Shown here in pieces: positions 1 through 10,194 of a stretch of 64,000 bases of DNA (position 1 is the first letter of the stretch; each line of letters begins with the position of its first letter). The notes beneath the pieces are model-generated. The model ran no database searches. It had not been told where the DNA came from and saw only the letters and a program-made list of their open reading frames with translations. Made by a program: the position numbers and the translations under genes. Source of the DNA: Stercorarius parasiticus (Eukaryota; Chordata; Aves; Charadriiformes; Stercorariidae). Location: the NCBI GenBank assembly GCA_013396915.1, contig VWZL01000809.1, forward strand, positions 214,452 to 278,451, read 5' to 3'.

Positions 1-1690
1 GGCCCGGCCCCGCCTGCCCCCGCACCCTGCCCGGCCCCCAGCCCCCTGCCTACCCCCCCTCCGCCCCCGGCTCTGCCCGCAGGGATGGGGGCAGCCCTTA
101 CACAGCCAGCACTCGCTCCCTCCCCAAAAGAGGGGGGCGCTTAGGGGTGCCCGCAGCCCCCCCCGGCACGGTGCACGGGAGCCCCATGGCCCAGCGCTGC
201 GGAGGGCTGGGACGGGGGGCAGAAGCCCCTCTGCCCCTTCCTGCCCGGCAGCGTCTTCCTAAAGCACTGGGGGAAAGCAAGGGGAGGGTCAGCCCTCAAC
301 ACCCCCAGGCTGTTGTCACCCACCCGGATCACCTCTGCCCAGGGCTCAAGCGGGACACAGTGCTGCTGGGCATCCCACAGGGATGAGTCCCCCCTGCACC
401 CTGGGGCCAGCCCAGCCCCACAGAGACCCTCACCGTGGGCTGGCCCGGGGGCTCCCGACACCCACAGCACCCCGTGGGCTCACTGCCTCCCCCCCCAGGG
501 GCAAGGGGGCTGCAAACTCCCCGGGGGTGAGCTCACATCAGCCCCAGCCCTGCACAGCGGGATGGTTACAGGCGCATCCAGAAGCCAGATTTGGGATTTA
601 GCAGAGCCCAGCCCCGCAGGGATGCCCTGGCCCAAGGGGATTAAGGGACTGTGGGGCTCGGGGACCCGTGGGAGGGGAGCCACGGTTCCTGGAAAGGCAG
701 TAAAGCCCTGGACCCTACAAGGCCACCGAGCGGAGCCGGACGAGCATTGGCTGAGCCAGGCAGGAGGGGGCAGCTGGCAAAAAGGCAGGGAAAAGGTGAC
801 ATCCTTGCTCACCCCGCCAAAGGGGTGCCAGGGAGGGAGGGAGGAAGGGAGGGGGCTGCAGAGCCCCCCCCGCCTGCCCCATCCCACCATGGCCCTGGCT
901 CGCTCTGCCCTTGGAGCTTGGGGATGCAGCAAGCCCTGTGTCCCTTGTCCCCATCTCCAAGCCACAGCCCAAGTGAATGGAGAAAAGGCCCTGGGAAGCC
1001 TTTTCCCTGCCGGTGGGGGGGTGGGGAAGGATGGGGCAACCCAGGGACACTGCCACCCCCCCAGTGATGGCCCTGCACCCCTGGCCCCGGACCCTGGTGC
1101 CCGCTCAGCCCTGGCTGAATGGGAAGCTTCACGCAGGGAGGGTGAAGCTGAGCTCCGGGGGATTTGGCTCTCTCCGTACCCCTTTGCTCGCAGACCTGCT
1201 GCCAGAGGGAGCCCGCAGAGACCTTTGCGCCATGCTTTCCTGCCACGACAGGGGACACGATGGAGCAAAACCAACTCACCTGAGATGGGCCGTTTCCCAA
1301 CACAGATACACACTTGTGCTGCAGCTGTTCGGCGCTTGGATTTGGCTCAGCTCCTGGGCGGGCCGTGGTGGGTCTGGTCCAGGGTCTGGCTAAAACCTCG
1401 CATCCTCCTTGGAGCTTAAACCCCAGGAGCCCCACAGCTCCTCCGCCTGCAGCCATACAGCGAGGGCACCTGCAGTATCCCGACAATTTTACATACACAA
1501 CCCCCTGCAACCGCAGCAGGAGCTGGGCGAGCATCTCCTCTTTGCCCCTGCACAGGAGGTCACTTGGGATAGGAGGGGTCCACCTACACTTCTGGCAGGG
1601 GACACGAGTGAACAACCCCGCTCTGGCTCCCCAGACCCCCGCTGTTGCCCGGCTCACTCCTCGCCCCCAGCCCCGACCCCAAACAGGAGG
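1..1690. other. GC-rich flank downstream of SSH2, no gene assigned
   Basis: This stretch is dense in C runs and CpG-poor GC sequence. The open frames in it overlap on several frames and both strands, as expected for stop-poor GC-rich DNA, and none shows a protein family I recognise. I looked on the minus strand for the conserved start of a coronin, because CORO6 lies beyond the 3' end of SSH2 in human, and did not see it. A good minus-strand splice donor occurs at 1278-1281 (see findings), so a non-coding 5' exon of a neighbouring gene is possible. Confidence 0.5.
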
Positions 1691-1721
1691 CAGCACGCCC
1701 ATGTCATCTTCAAAATAAAAC

Positions 1722-1727
1722 TTTATT
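1722..1727 (-). terminator. Polyadenylation signal AATAAA for SSH2
   Basis: Plus-strand TTTATT reads AATAAA on the SSH2 strand. The sequence just downstream in the transcript is G/T-containing, as expected of a cleavage region. A plus-strand AATAAA overlaps nearby at 1714-1719, so the site could in principle serve a gene in the other direction as well, but no such gene is visible. Confidence 0.5.
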
Positions 1728-2572
1728 CATTCGGTAACAAGAACATTGAATCTGCACATCAGTGCACAAGTTCACATTTAAAAACAGCTGAGCACATCGG
1801 TCATAAAGTCTTTAGGGGGAAAGGGGACGATCCCAGCCACCAAGGAAGATCCAGGAGGGGCAGACAGAAGTGCTCCCCTGCCCTGTTTGCCACTCCACCG
1901 CCAGCCGTCCCCGAGGGCTCGGGCTTGGGCTGCCTGGCCCCCTGGCGACGATCCCTACAAACCAGCGCACGGACGTCACATCTCCATGAAAGAAAAATAA
2001 AAGGCACTGGCACCTTCTTCTGTGCCAACAGAGATGTCTGCAGCGTGGGCGGGCTGTTAGTGCTGCCGGAGGGTGACCCAGAGCCCTCTGCCCAGCCCGG
2101 ACACCTCCAAGCGCCTGCCTCTGCCCCACGCCAGCAAGGGCTCAGGGGGGTCCCTTGGGAGAAGGGAGAAGCGTGGGGGTTTGTGTGGAGCTAGGACCAG
2201 ATTAAGGCAGGACACACTGTGACGGGAGCAGGGGACCTGTGGTGGGTATGGCTTCCTCCTGCCGCTGGGCTGTGAGAGCTGCGGGGCTCTCGGAGCCCCC
2301 GGGCAGACGCAGTGCCCTGGTGCCCGTGCCCATTCCCAGCAGCTCACTCCTCCCAGGAGGTCCCCAGCAGCAGCCGGAGCTGGGGTGGAATACCTTCCGC
2401 CAGGCCTTTTGCTGGCAGAGGGACACGGAGCTAATCCCTGCCCCGTCTAACATCCGAGTGAGCCTGAAGTGGCGTCACCTCCTGACCCTCCTGCCACTCG
2501 CTGGGACCGTGCCCCCAGGAAAGGGCCGAAAGGGGAGAGATTTGTACATGTCACAACTTCTCAAGCAGACCG

Positions 2573-2599
2573 GACACACGCACACACGCACACACATAC
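2573..2599. repeat. CA dinucleotide-type microsatellite in 3' UTR
   Basis: An interrupted CA repeat with CG interruptions, read as GT/GC on the SSH2 transcript strand. It is short and impure, so it is probably only weakly variable. Confidence 0.7.
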
Positions 2600-5500
2600 C
2601 ATCGAGTGCAACAGAACGCAGTGTAAAAACCAGTTTCACGCACACGCTATCCGTTTGTGCAAGGCTCACACGTTACAGTACAGCCGGAGACGGGGCAGGC
2701 GAGGAGGGGAGGCAATGGCTGAGATATTGTACAGGAGTCAATGTAAACAATAAAGCGTCCTCCAAGAGGGCTTTGCAAGAGACCAAAAGAACAGTTGCTT
2801 TGTACAAAAATGCCCTTAAAACAACACTTTTCTCCTAAAACCCCTCTGTCAGCGAGGCTTGTCAGCTGCCGAGCACCCTGGAGGTGCTCAGCAGGTCACA
2901 TGAAGCTCTCATGGGGCAACCACCAGAACCAGGAGCGAGTCACCACCCACCCGTGAGCCACCAGCACGGAGAAGGGACAACCGTTCCCAGGCACAGAGCT
3001 CTGATGCCAGGGGCTCGGTGCCTTCATTGCCCAGACACTGGCCAAGGAGGACTCAGAGCTCCCAGAGAGCTGCCTCTGACATGCCCCTCCAGCCCGTTCC
3101 CCTTCCTGCTGGGCAGGTCAGAGCCTCCAGACCTCCAAGGTCTTCATAACTCTGCAAGAGAACCACCTTCCCTGACTCCCTCCACCTGTCCACAGGCTTC
3201 CCAGAGAAAAAAACCACAGCTGTGCTGGGCCAGAGCCGAGGACAAGGGGACAGCAAAGCACCTCCCTGCAAGTGCCTTTGCTGCCCTCCCCAGCTGAAGC
3301 ATCCCAACAGCAGCAGAGTATTGGAAAGAAGCAGTGTTTCTAGTCTGCGTGGCAGAACCTTCCTATAGACCATTTCTCCTGAGATCAAGGTGGGCAAAGA
3401 AACCCCATCCTCCTCCTCCTCCTCCCTTCTCAAGGGAACAAATTATACACAGGGCTTTCCCCTCCCAAGCAGATCCTTGTCACCAGGACATGCTGCCAGC
3501 CAAGCATGCTCCCTCCAACACAGGGCAGGCTTCGTTGCAGCCTGTCCCCAGGCAGACATGTCCTTGGGTCAGGAATGGTGGGCAGCAGGGTCTGGTGAGG
3601 TTTGCGGGTGAGGCAAGGACTGAAATTGTCCTTCACAAGATGACAGGAGCCACTTGGCCTTTCCACACTGTCTGCCCAGCTCCCAAGCCAGCTGGAGCTG
3701 GCTAGCAGAAGCCAAATGTCTTTCTGTGTCCCGAAGAAGTATCTGGCCTTCCGGGCCAGGCACTTGGGTGACTTCTAGAGACTGAAATGGCCTGGGATGA
3801 CACGCTATTTGTCCCAAGACAGGACTCTGCTGGGCTACTGTGGGCTGCGCTCCAGCCTGTGGCTAGCACAGGTGACAGCCCCGCCAGCAGAGCTCAAGCT
3901 CCTCAGAAGGGGAGGGATGAAGTGCACGTTCCTGCTGGAGGAGGACAAACACGCTCATGGCCCCATGCCCGGGCTGGGGACACGCAGGTTCTGTAAGACA
4001 GTGCAGGAGGATCCTACAGGAGGACAATGAAGTGGGATTACCTTGCAAACCGCTAGGCTAGCTATCCTCTGCTGATGGCTGTGTGCAAGCCGGGGGCTTA
4101 CTGACACCCTGTCCCCAGGGCAGACACAGGCTGCTTCCCAATACTCCATCGCGCTCTGGTGCTCCTCTCCAGCTCAAGACAAGCTTGGACCATGGGAACC
4201 CGCAGGGCTCTGCAGCATCAGGGCTGCTTTCTAGGCACGGCCTTTGCTGCTCCTCCCACACCGCGTCCTCTCCATGCTGGGCTTTCAGCAGCTGGAGCCA
4301 TTCTGCATCTTCTCTCTGCTTCGCTCCTCCCCGGAGGGCAGGTCTGGGCCAGAGCCAAGCACCAGCTCAGACACGCTCTTCTGCCACAGACCTGCCACGG
4401 GACTGCAGACAGGACCCAGAGCTCTCCTGCCACCACCAAAAGCCTTTCTCTCTGCTCCTACAGCACACATACAATTTGCTGATATGCAGGGCTGGAAATG
4501 AGGAGCTTTGATTTAGCCAAACTGCTCGGCAACTGTACAATAATTTGCTGAAATTTGGAGCAGGCCCTTCAAAGGCAGGTTCTGCTGGGAAGCGAGAACC
4601 TGCAGAATGGCTCGGAGCGGCCGATGGCTTTCCACGTCTGACTGGCACTTCTGAAGCCCAGCTTCAAGTGGGAGGGAGATGGGTAGATATGCAGTCGTCC
4701 TCCCGCAGTGGGGTAACAGGGGCTCACGCAGGACTGGAGGAAAAGGGACACATTTGGCAAAGGCTGGCATCGAGGCTCACTTTTGGAAAGGGAAGACAGC
4801 TTACCATGTCAAATCCACTCCCATTTCTGTGCAGATGACAATGAACAGCACTGAGTTTGAGTAAGGTGGGTTTGTTTTCCAGTTTACAGAATGCAGTCTT
4901 GCCCTTCTTTTAAAAAAAAAAAAAACGACCAAAAAAAAAATCTATATAAATACCATATATACAATTTAGGCAAAAAAGGAAAAAAACTTCCAGAAAAGAT
5001 CTTCCCTCCAGGTCGAGTGGTAGGAGTGACAGCAGAAAGGACAAAGCTTTGCATTCAGTAGGGGCAATACGTCATGTAACAATGATAACAGCCTCCAGGT
5101 TTGGGAGAGACCAGAAGTGCCTGCGAGCACGGCAGCGGGGAGAGGGAAACTCAGGCAGCAGGAGACACCCACAGCTCTCGGGCGGAGGGGAGGCAGCAGG
5201 AGGGCAGAGGACAGATGATATGGCCATGAACTTGGAAGGCCCACAGCAGTATTCAAGTAATGGGAGGGTTAAAACCCTAACGAAGAGTTTGTTTTAAAAG
5301 AACACTCTGGTTTTGGGGGGGCTCCCCTCCTCTCACCCGCTGGGGCAGCCGAGGAGAGGTGAGCTTGGCAGCTGGTGGAGGAGCTCTGCTCCACCTCACC
5401 ACAAAACGGGGGGCTCTGCATGACCCACAGAGCAGGAGGTGAGCGCTGATCTCCGTGCCAGGCTGCCCAGGGTTTTCTGAGCCCATCCATCAGGAGGATT

Positions 5501-6062
5501 TACCCCTGTGTGCTCCTTTTGGGGATGCACCAGCCGAACCAAGCCCAGGTGGTTTGTCCTGAAGCAGCTTTGCGCGTGATATGCCAGCATCGTGGAGTTC
5601 CAGTTTGCAGAAGTAAAAGAAAGGCCAAACAAAGGGGCCTTGGCACAGCCTTCACATTTACGGGGGCTCGCACCCCAACAACTGCCCAGCACCATTTCAA
5701 GGCATGGGGAAAATTCAAGTCAGGAACTAGGATCTGGTTCTAAGCAAAACTCCACCTTGCCGAAGCAAGCCAACATCCATTTTCGCATGATAAAGGTGTT
5801 CTTTTAAAACAAACAAAGAACAACAACAAAAAAGAACATTTGAGGTTATCTGAGTTAAAAAACATTAAAAAAAACCCAAACAGTCCTGCAGTCAGAGTCA
5901 CACACAGAAGAACCAACCCACACCTACATGCGCCAGGAACAGTAAAATGACAATATATATAAAATTAACCAATAAAGTGCATGTTCCTTATATTACACCT
6001 GCCCCTTGCGTGAACGCAACACCACGGGTTCTCGGTAAGAAATCACAGCCGAGGGCTCAGGA

Positions 6063-8051
6063 TCACATAGTATTGTAGAGGGGATTGGTTGTCCGCTTTT
6101 TATCATTGGTCTTTTTGAGCCTCCTCAGAGGGTGAGTTCTCCCGTGCTGCTGCCGAGGTGCGACAGCCAGATGTTGAGCCGGAGACAAGGAGTCCAGGAC
6201 CTGCACCTGGAGCAGCGGAGGACCCTCCTCGGAGCTAGTCCACGTTGGATCCGTGCTGGAAAACAAACTCTGCTGGCTGGAGCCGCACTCTTTGGCGTAC
6301 TGAGCTAGCGGCCTCTCCACCGGCTTGCTCTGGGCAATGCACTCGGCTGTTCTGAGCTGTTCCACAAAATGCCTAGCGGGCTCTGGGGAGGAAAGGCGAT
6401 GCCTTCCGCACACGCTTTCCGAGCCCCTCTCCAACCTCCCTCCATGAAAGCTCTGACTGAGGGCAACGCAGGTGAGAAGCACTGGGTTGGCATCGGAAGA
6501 GGCCGTCTCCCTCTCAGATAGGTCGTCCTTGGAGAGGTCCAGGCAGTCCAGTTTGGCCAAGGATGCTGAGCGTTTCATGTGGGAGGGTGTGGTGAGCCCC
6601 GCGTGCCGGATCCGAGCCTCTATTTCCTTTGCTCGCTGCTTGACCAGCCCCGGGCTGTCGCTGCACTCCTCCACGCTGTGGCTGCTGGAGCTGTGTGGAA
6701 GGCTGTAACACAGGAAAGAGATGTCCAGAAGGTCCATGTTTTCGGCTCGTTGGCTGGTGAAGTCCTCGCCGCTCAGCTGCCTCAAGGTGCCGGCACCCGC
6801 CCTGCAGAGAGGCTTGGGTCTGTCCCTGAATGGGAGAGTTGCATCTCCCTCAATGCCACACGGCGTGACCGGCTCATCGTCTGTCCCCGTGCTCTGCTCA
6901 GTGACGCCTTCCAGGTGAATTACGTAGGGGTGAGGGGAGCGATCGAGGCTGGCCGAAGGTGTAGAAGCCACCTGCGCAGAGGGGGAAGCAGCACCGAGGT
7001 GAACAGATAACCCACCACCTTCCTCGCTGGGGCTGCCCACAGTGAAGGTGGCCTGCTTGTGTACCGCATGCTCCGGCAGTGAGAGATTCACCAGCGTCAG
7101 AGCTCTGGGACAGGCCGGCGCCTTCTCTGAGCACAACGAAGGGTTCAAGTTTTCATCTAAAGATGGGATGGCCGTGGCCAGCCCGCCCTGCTCACGGCTT
7201 GCGTCAGGGCGCTCTGCAGACTTGACCGTGGGAGTGTATTCGATGATTTCAATTCTCTTTGGGAGGAGGGAGGGCAGGGATGGCTCCTCTGACCCATCAA
7301 AAGAGACCACTGTCCTGCGTTCCTGTGCCGTTCCCTCCTGCCCCATGCTGGGCTCTGCAGGCAGGGACTCCAGCAGCGAGGAGGCCAGGGATGCGGCCCC
7401 GTGTCTGCCTGCAGCCAGCTGTGCCCCAGGAGGCAGCACCAGCTCCTCAGCGCCTGGACCCTGCACCTTGTCACCCTCCGGAGCCAGCTCCAGGGGTGGC
7501 TCCTCGCTCTTCCCCCGTGGCAGGAGCTCGGCAGCGGGAGAGTCATTCCTGGAGTTCTTACGGGTTGGTAAGATGCAGACCGGAGATGTGTGCTGGTGCT
7601 CCTGCTCTTGTCTCAAGCGCTCCTCAAACTCCAGGGTGGCTCGCCGGACAGAGCCTGGGCACCACTTGGGTTCAGGGTTGATGGAGCCACGAGGTTCTTG
7701 CTGCTCCCCCCCAGGGCTGCTTTCCTCCAGGTCTGATTTACCAGAAGGTGGCTGCAGGGAAGGGGCAGCTTCTTGCTCAGCTTGCAGAGGGTCCTTCTCC
7801 TTTTCCTGGTGTCCAGCACAGGCTCCTTCGCTCTGTTCCACCCTTTCCGATGCCCAAATCGCCTCCACTGGCAGGTCGTGCACCGTGTTCCTCTTTGGTG
7901 TCTGGGTGACGTTGGCTGAACCCTCTTTCTGCTGGGCAGGTCCTGCTGCCTGGTTGATCGACTCTATCTCTGTGATAATTTCCTTCACAGAAATGGCATT
8001 TTCCGAGTGGGATCTCGTGAGATGGCCTGCACTAGGCAGCTCAGGGACCTC
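6063..8051 (-). CDS. SSH2: SSH2 coding exon 14 (last), Ser/Pro-rich C-terminal tail
   Basis: The exon encodes residues 714-1375 and ends at the stop codon TGA (6063-6065). It opens in phase 0 after a TTGCAG acceptor with EVPELPSAGHL, then the conserved block RSHSENAISVKEIITEIESI. Other recognisable conserved blocks are GSVRRATLEFEERLRQEQEH (residues about 846-865), a KQRAKEIEARIRHAGL segment followed by KRSASLAKLDCL (residues 1206-1217), KPVERPLAQYAKECGSSQQS, and the basic end LRRLKK..KKRTTNPLYNTM. The serine at 1210 (codon 6561-6563) sits where SSH1 has its protein kinase D site in KRSHSLAKL, so regulation by 14-3-3 binding is plausible but inferred. The rest is low-complexity, poorly conserved and probably disordered. 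The open frame extends 38 codons upstream into the intron and should not be read as protein. Confidence 0.96.
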   Translation of the reverse strand, partial: EVPELPSAGHLTRSHSENAISVKEIITEIESINQAAGPAQQKEGSANVTQTPKRNTVHDLPVEAIWASERVEQSEGACAGHQEKEKDPLQAEQEAAPSLQPPSGKSDLEESSPGGEQQEPRGSINPEPKWCPGSVRRATLEFEERLRQEQEHQHTSPVCILPTRKNSRNDSPAAELLPRGKSEEPPLELAPEGDKVQGPGAEELVLPPGAQLAAGRHGAASLASSLLESLPAEPSMGQEGTAQERRTVVSFDGSEEPSLPSLLPKRIEIIEYTPTVKSAERPDASREQGGLATAIPSLDENLNPSLCSEKAPACPRALTLVNLSLPEHAVHKQATFTVGSPSEEGGGLSVHLGAASPSAQVASTPSASLDRSPHPYVIHLEGVTEQSTGTDDEPVTPCGIEGDATLPFRDRPKPLCRAGAGTLRQLSGEDFTSQRAENMDLLDISFLCYSLPHSSSSHSVEECSDSPGLVKQRAKEIEARIRHAGLTTPSHMKRSASLAKLDCLDLSKDDLSERETASSDANPVLLTCVALSQSFHGGRLERGSESVCGRHRLSSPEPARHFVEQLRTAECIAQSKPVERPLAQYAKECGSSQQSLFSSTDPTWTSSEEGPPLLQVQVLDSLSPAQHLAVAPRQQHGRTHPLRRLKKTNDKKRTTNPLYNTM

Positions 8052-9350
8052 CTGCAACACAGAAACGGGAGAATTACAAAGTGGATCAGCTGTGCTAACA
8101 CAGAGCAAATGGCAGCAGCTTAAAGGAAATGGGGGTGCACATCCCCAGAGGAACAAAAAGTGCACGTGCCAGTGTCTGGGGATAGATTACAAGTGCCATG
8201 ATCACTAACGTAGAAGCATTATTTTCTCTGGGACCGCATTTAACATATTCCAGGCTGGATTTTCACCTAGACTGAGATTTAAGAACTTTTATTTAATTGC
8301 CACAAATTCCAAGGGAAATTTAGTCTTTTTTGTTTGGTTGGTTTTTTAAATAATTAAAAGTCCAGCTAACAAAAAAAACCCCCTAATGCTGCTAGAAGTG
8401 CAGTTTTGAACTGAATACGTGAAAGATTCTGCTCACGTATGGGAGCAAACAGAAGTACAGCATAAAGAATGACCGAGCACTGAAATGCTCTGGTTTCCCG
8501 GAGGAAAATGGCCAGGGAGGCTCCCCCATCCGCACAGACGCTCCTTCTGCCAAATCACTGGAGAGAGCGTTGGCCTATTATATTTGGAAGAGCCTTATTG
8601 CCTCACATGGAGATGGAAAAGGTTCAAGCAATGCAGCGTGGAATTTAAATAAGAGAGGCTCCCAGAAAAATTATGGCCCCGGACATCATCAATCCCTGTA
8701 AGAGCCCTGGAGGGTGGAAAGCAATTATAGCAGAAAGGTACCTCAACTCAGAGGTTACTAAATTTTGTCAGGAACATCTTTCTACCCAGGAGAGAAGTGA
8801 GCCATGACGTGCCCGATCCCATCACCCCAGGCCTGGACAGGCTCATTCTCTTCCTCCAGCAGTGGAAGCTCTACATCTGCCTTGATTTACTATCCCAATG
8901 CTGGTGCTTCCCAACCAGGGAAAGGTGCCAGTTTCCTCCCATTCTTTGGTGGATTTCTCGAACGAGATAAATATTTGCGCAGGTTCGGGGTGCTGGCTGG
9001 CCTCTGCTGTTCGGGGTTCAGCTGCATTAGTGGGTCAAGTCCCACTTATCTGCTCTCCTGATGCAAAATTCAAAAATAAGTTTCTCATGAGAACAGCACA
9101 GCAGGTCAGGTCAAGGTCAACTCAGCCAGTGCCCTGCCACTGCCAGCAAATAGATGTTTAAGGAAAAAGTGCAGAAAAGGGCAAGTATCTAAAAGTGAAG
9201 AAGAGGGGAAGCATCTAACAATCCCTCCCCAAACGGCTACCCTGTCCAGTGAAAGCCAGGACTAGAAAATCCCCTCTCCACAGCAATCTCACTACCCACA
9301 GAGAGCTTCAAGCAGCAGTTCCTAAAAAAACCCAAGCAAATGATTTTAAC
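8052..9350 (-). other. SSH2 intron 13
   Basis: This 1299-bp intron has donor GTTAAA (weak) and acceptor TTGCAG. It holds no other gene. A minus-strand AATAAA at 8288-8293 could allow intronic polyadenylation if the weak donor is skipped (see findings). Confidence 0.85.
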
Positions 9351-10194
9351 CTTTTGTTGTTCTTCATCTGTGGAAGAGTCATCCGATGCCTGAGGAGAGT
9401 TTCCAGAACTGTTCCTTCGAGCATCTGCACCCCCGTCTGCAGCAGGCGGCACTTCCAGCACGGGCACCCTGGAGACACCATTCCTTCCACTCCCTTGCTC
9501 CTCCATCCTGGAATGGGAGCAGGTGCGCGACCGGCTCTCCTGGGAAAGCTCCACAAATTTCTCCAAAGCGCTGAAGAAATCAATCCTGTCTGTACTGAGG
9601 TCTGTCACTTCGGGCTGGGGATTCTGTTGGAGACTCGGGGAATTTTGGTTTGGGGATTGGGGAAAGTCTTTTAAGCACGAAGTGAATTCTTCCATGGGAA
9701 CCAAGTGCACGTTCATATCGGGCTTCAGGGCATCTTTTTCTAGATCATCCACTGTCAAATCAGGAAACTCTGTTATTTCCAAGGGGTGCTGGAGTTGCAT
9801 TAAGGCCTCAGAAGCATGGCAGTTATCAGGGGGGACAGAGTCTACACAACATCCTGCCGTACAGCCATTGATATTGTTCAGATTCAGCTTGTCCTCCATC
9901 TGCTCAGCGTGGAAGTCTCGACATGTAAACTCTAGGTGGATCCTTCTCTCCTTCACACACAGCTCCTCGATCATGTTCGCATCCTCTGGGAGCTGCTGCT
10001 CCCTGTCTAGCTCAGCTGAGTAGATGGGAGACATCGGCTGCTGGTTGTCATTGGTCTTTGCCTCTGAGATCTGGTCGGCCGAGGTGGTGATCTCCTTCTT
10101 GTTCAGCTCCAGCCCAGACTTGCAGATGGGCTCGTGATGGTCTGAGAGGTCACTGTCCGAGTGTGAGCGCCACAGTTTATTATGCCGCTGTTTG
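9351..10194 (-). CDS. SSH2: SSH2 coding exon 13, region after the phosphatase domain
   Basis: This 844-nt exon encodes the last base of Ser432 and residues 433-713. It starts KQRHNKLWRSHSDSDLSDHHEP, the segment directly after the catalytic domain in all Slingshots. It contains a conserved acidic/hydrophobic block (EFPDLTVDDLEKDALKPDMN) and a block STDRIDFFSALEKFVELSQE shared with human SSH2. Its end, DEEQQK, meets exon 14 in phase 0. Serine content is high, as in the regulatory tail of the family. The acceptor is CTGCAG and the donor AAAAG|GTTAAA. If the donor is not used, the frame continues 37 codons before a stop. Confidence 0.95.

Larger units (their letters stand above)
1692..6062 (-). 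other. SSH2: SSH2 3' untranslated region
   Basis: The region lies directly after the SSH2 stop codon and contains no coding segment I can support. It ends at the only minus-strand AATAAA that I found between here and the stop (1722-1727), so cleavage would fall roughly at 1692-1712, giving a 3' UTR near 4.35 kb. A long 3' UTR is usual for SSH2 in mammals (from memory). It includes a CA-type repeat near 2573-2599, a TCC-type run near 3412-3427, and U-rich stretches on the transcript at 4910-4940. The limits are inferred from the polyadenylation signal, not from transcripts. Confidence 0.6.

Noticed and set aside
313..2194. Long open frames on both strands in 300-2200
   Set aside because: They overlap each other on several frames, have Pro/Gly/Ala-rich composition, no recognisable domain, and lie in stop-poor GC-rich DNA or the SSH2 3' UTR.
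8052..8165. The 38-codon start of the 700-codon minus-strand open frame before exon 14
   Set aside because: It lies upstream of a clear TTGCAG acceptor and has no similarity to SSH2. It is intron read-through.
7042..8208. 388-codon plus-strand frame opposite SSH2 exon 14
   Set aside because: It is the antisense shadow of the real exon; Ser/Cys/Gly-rich with no family match.
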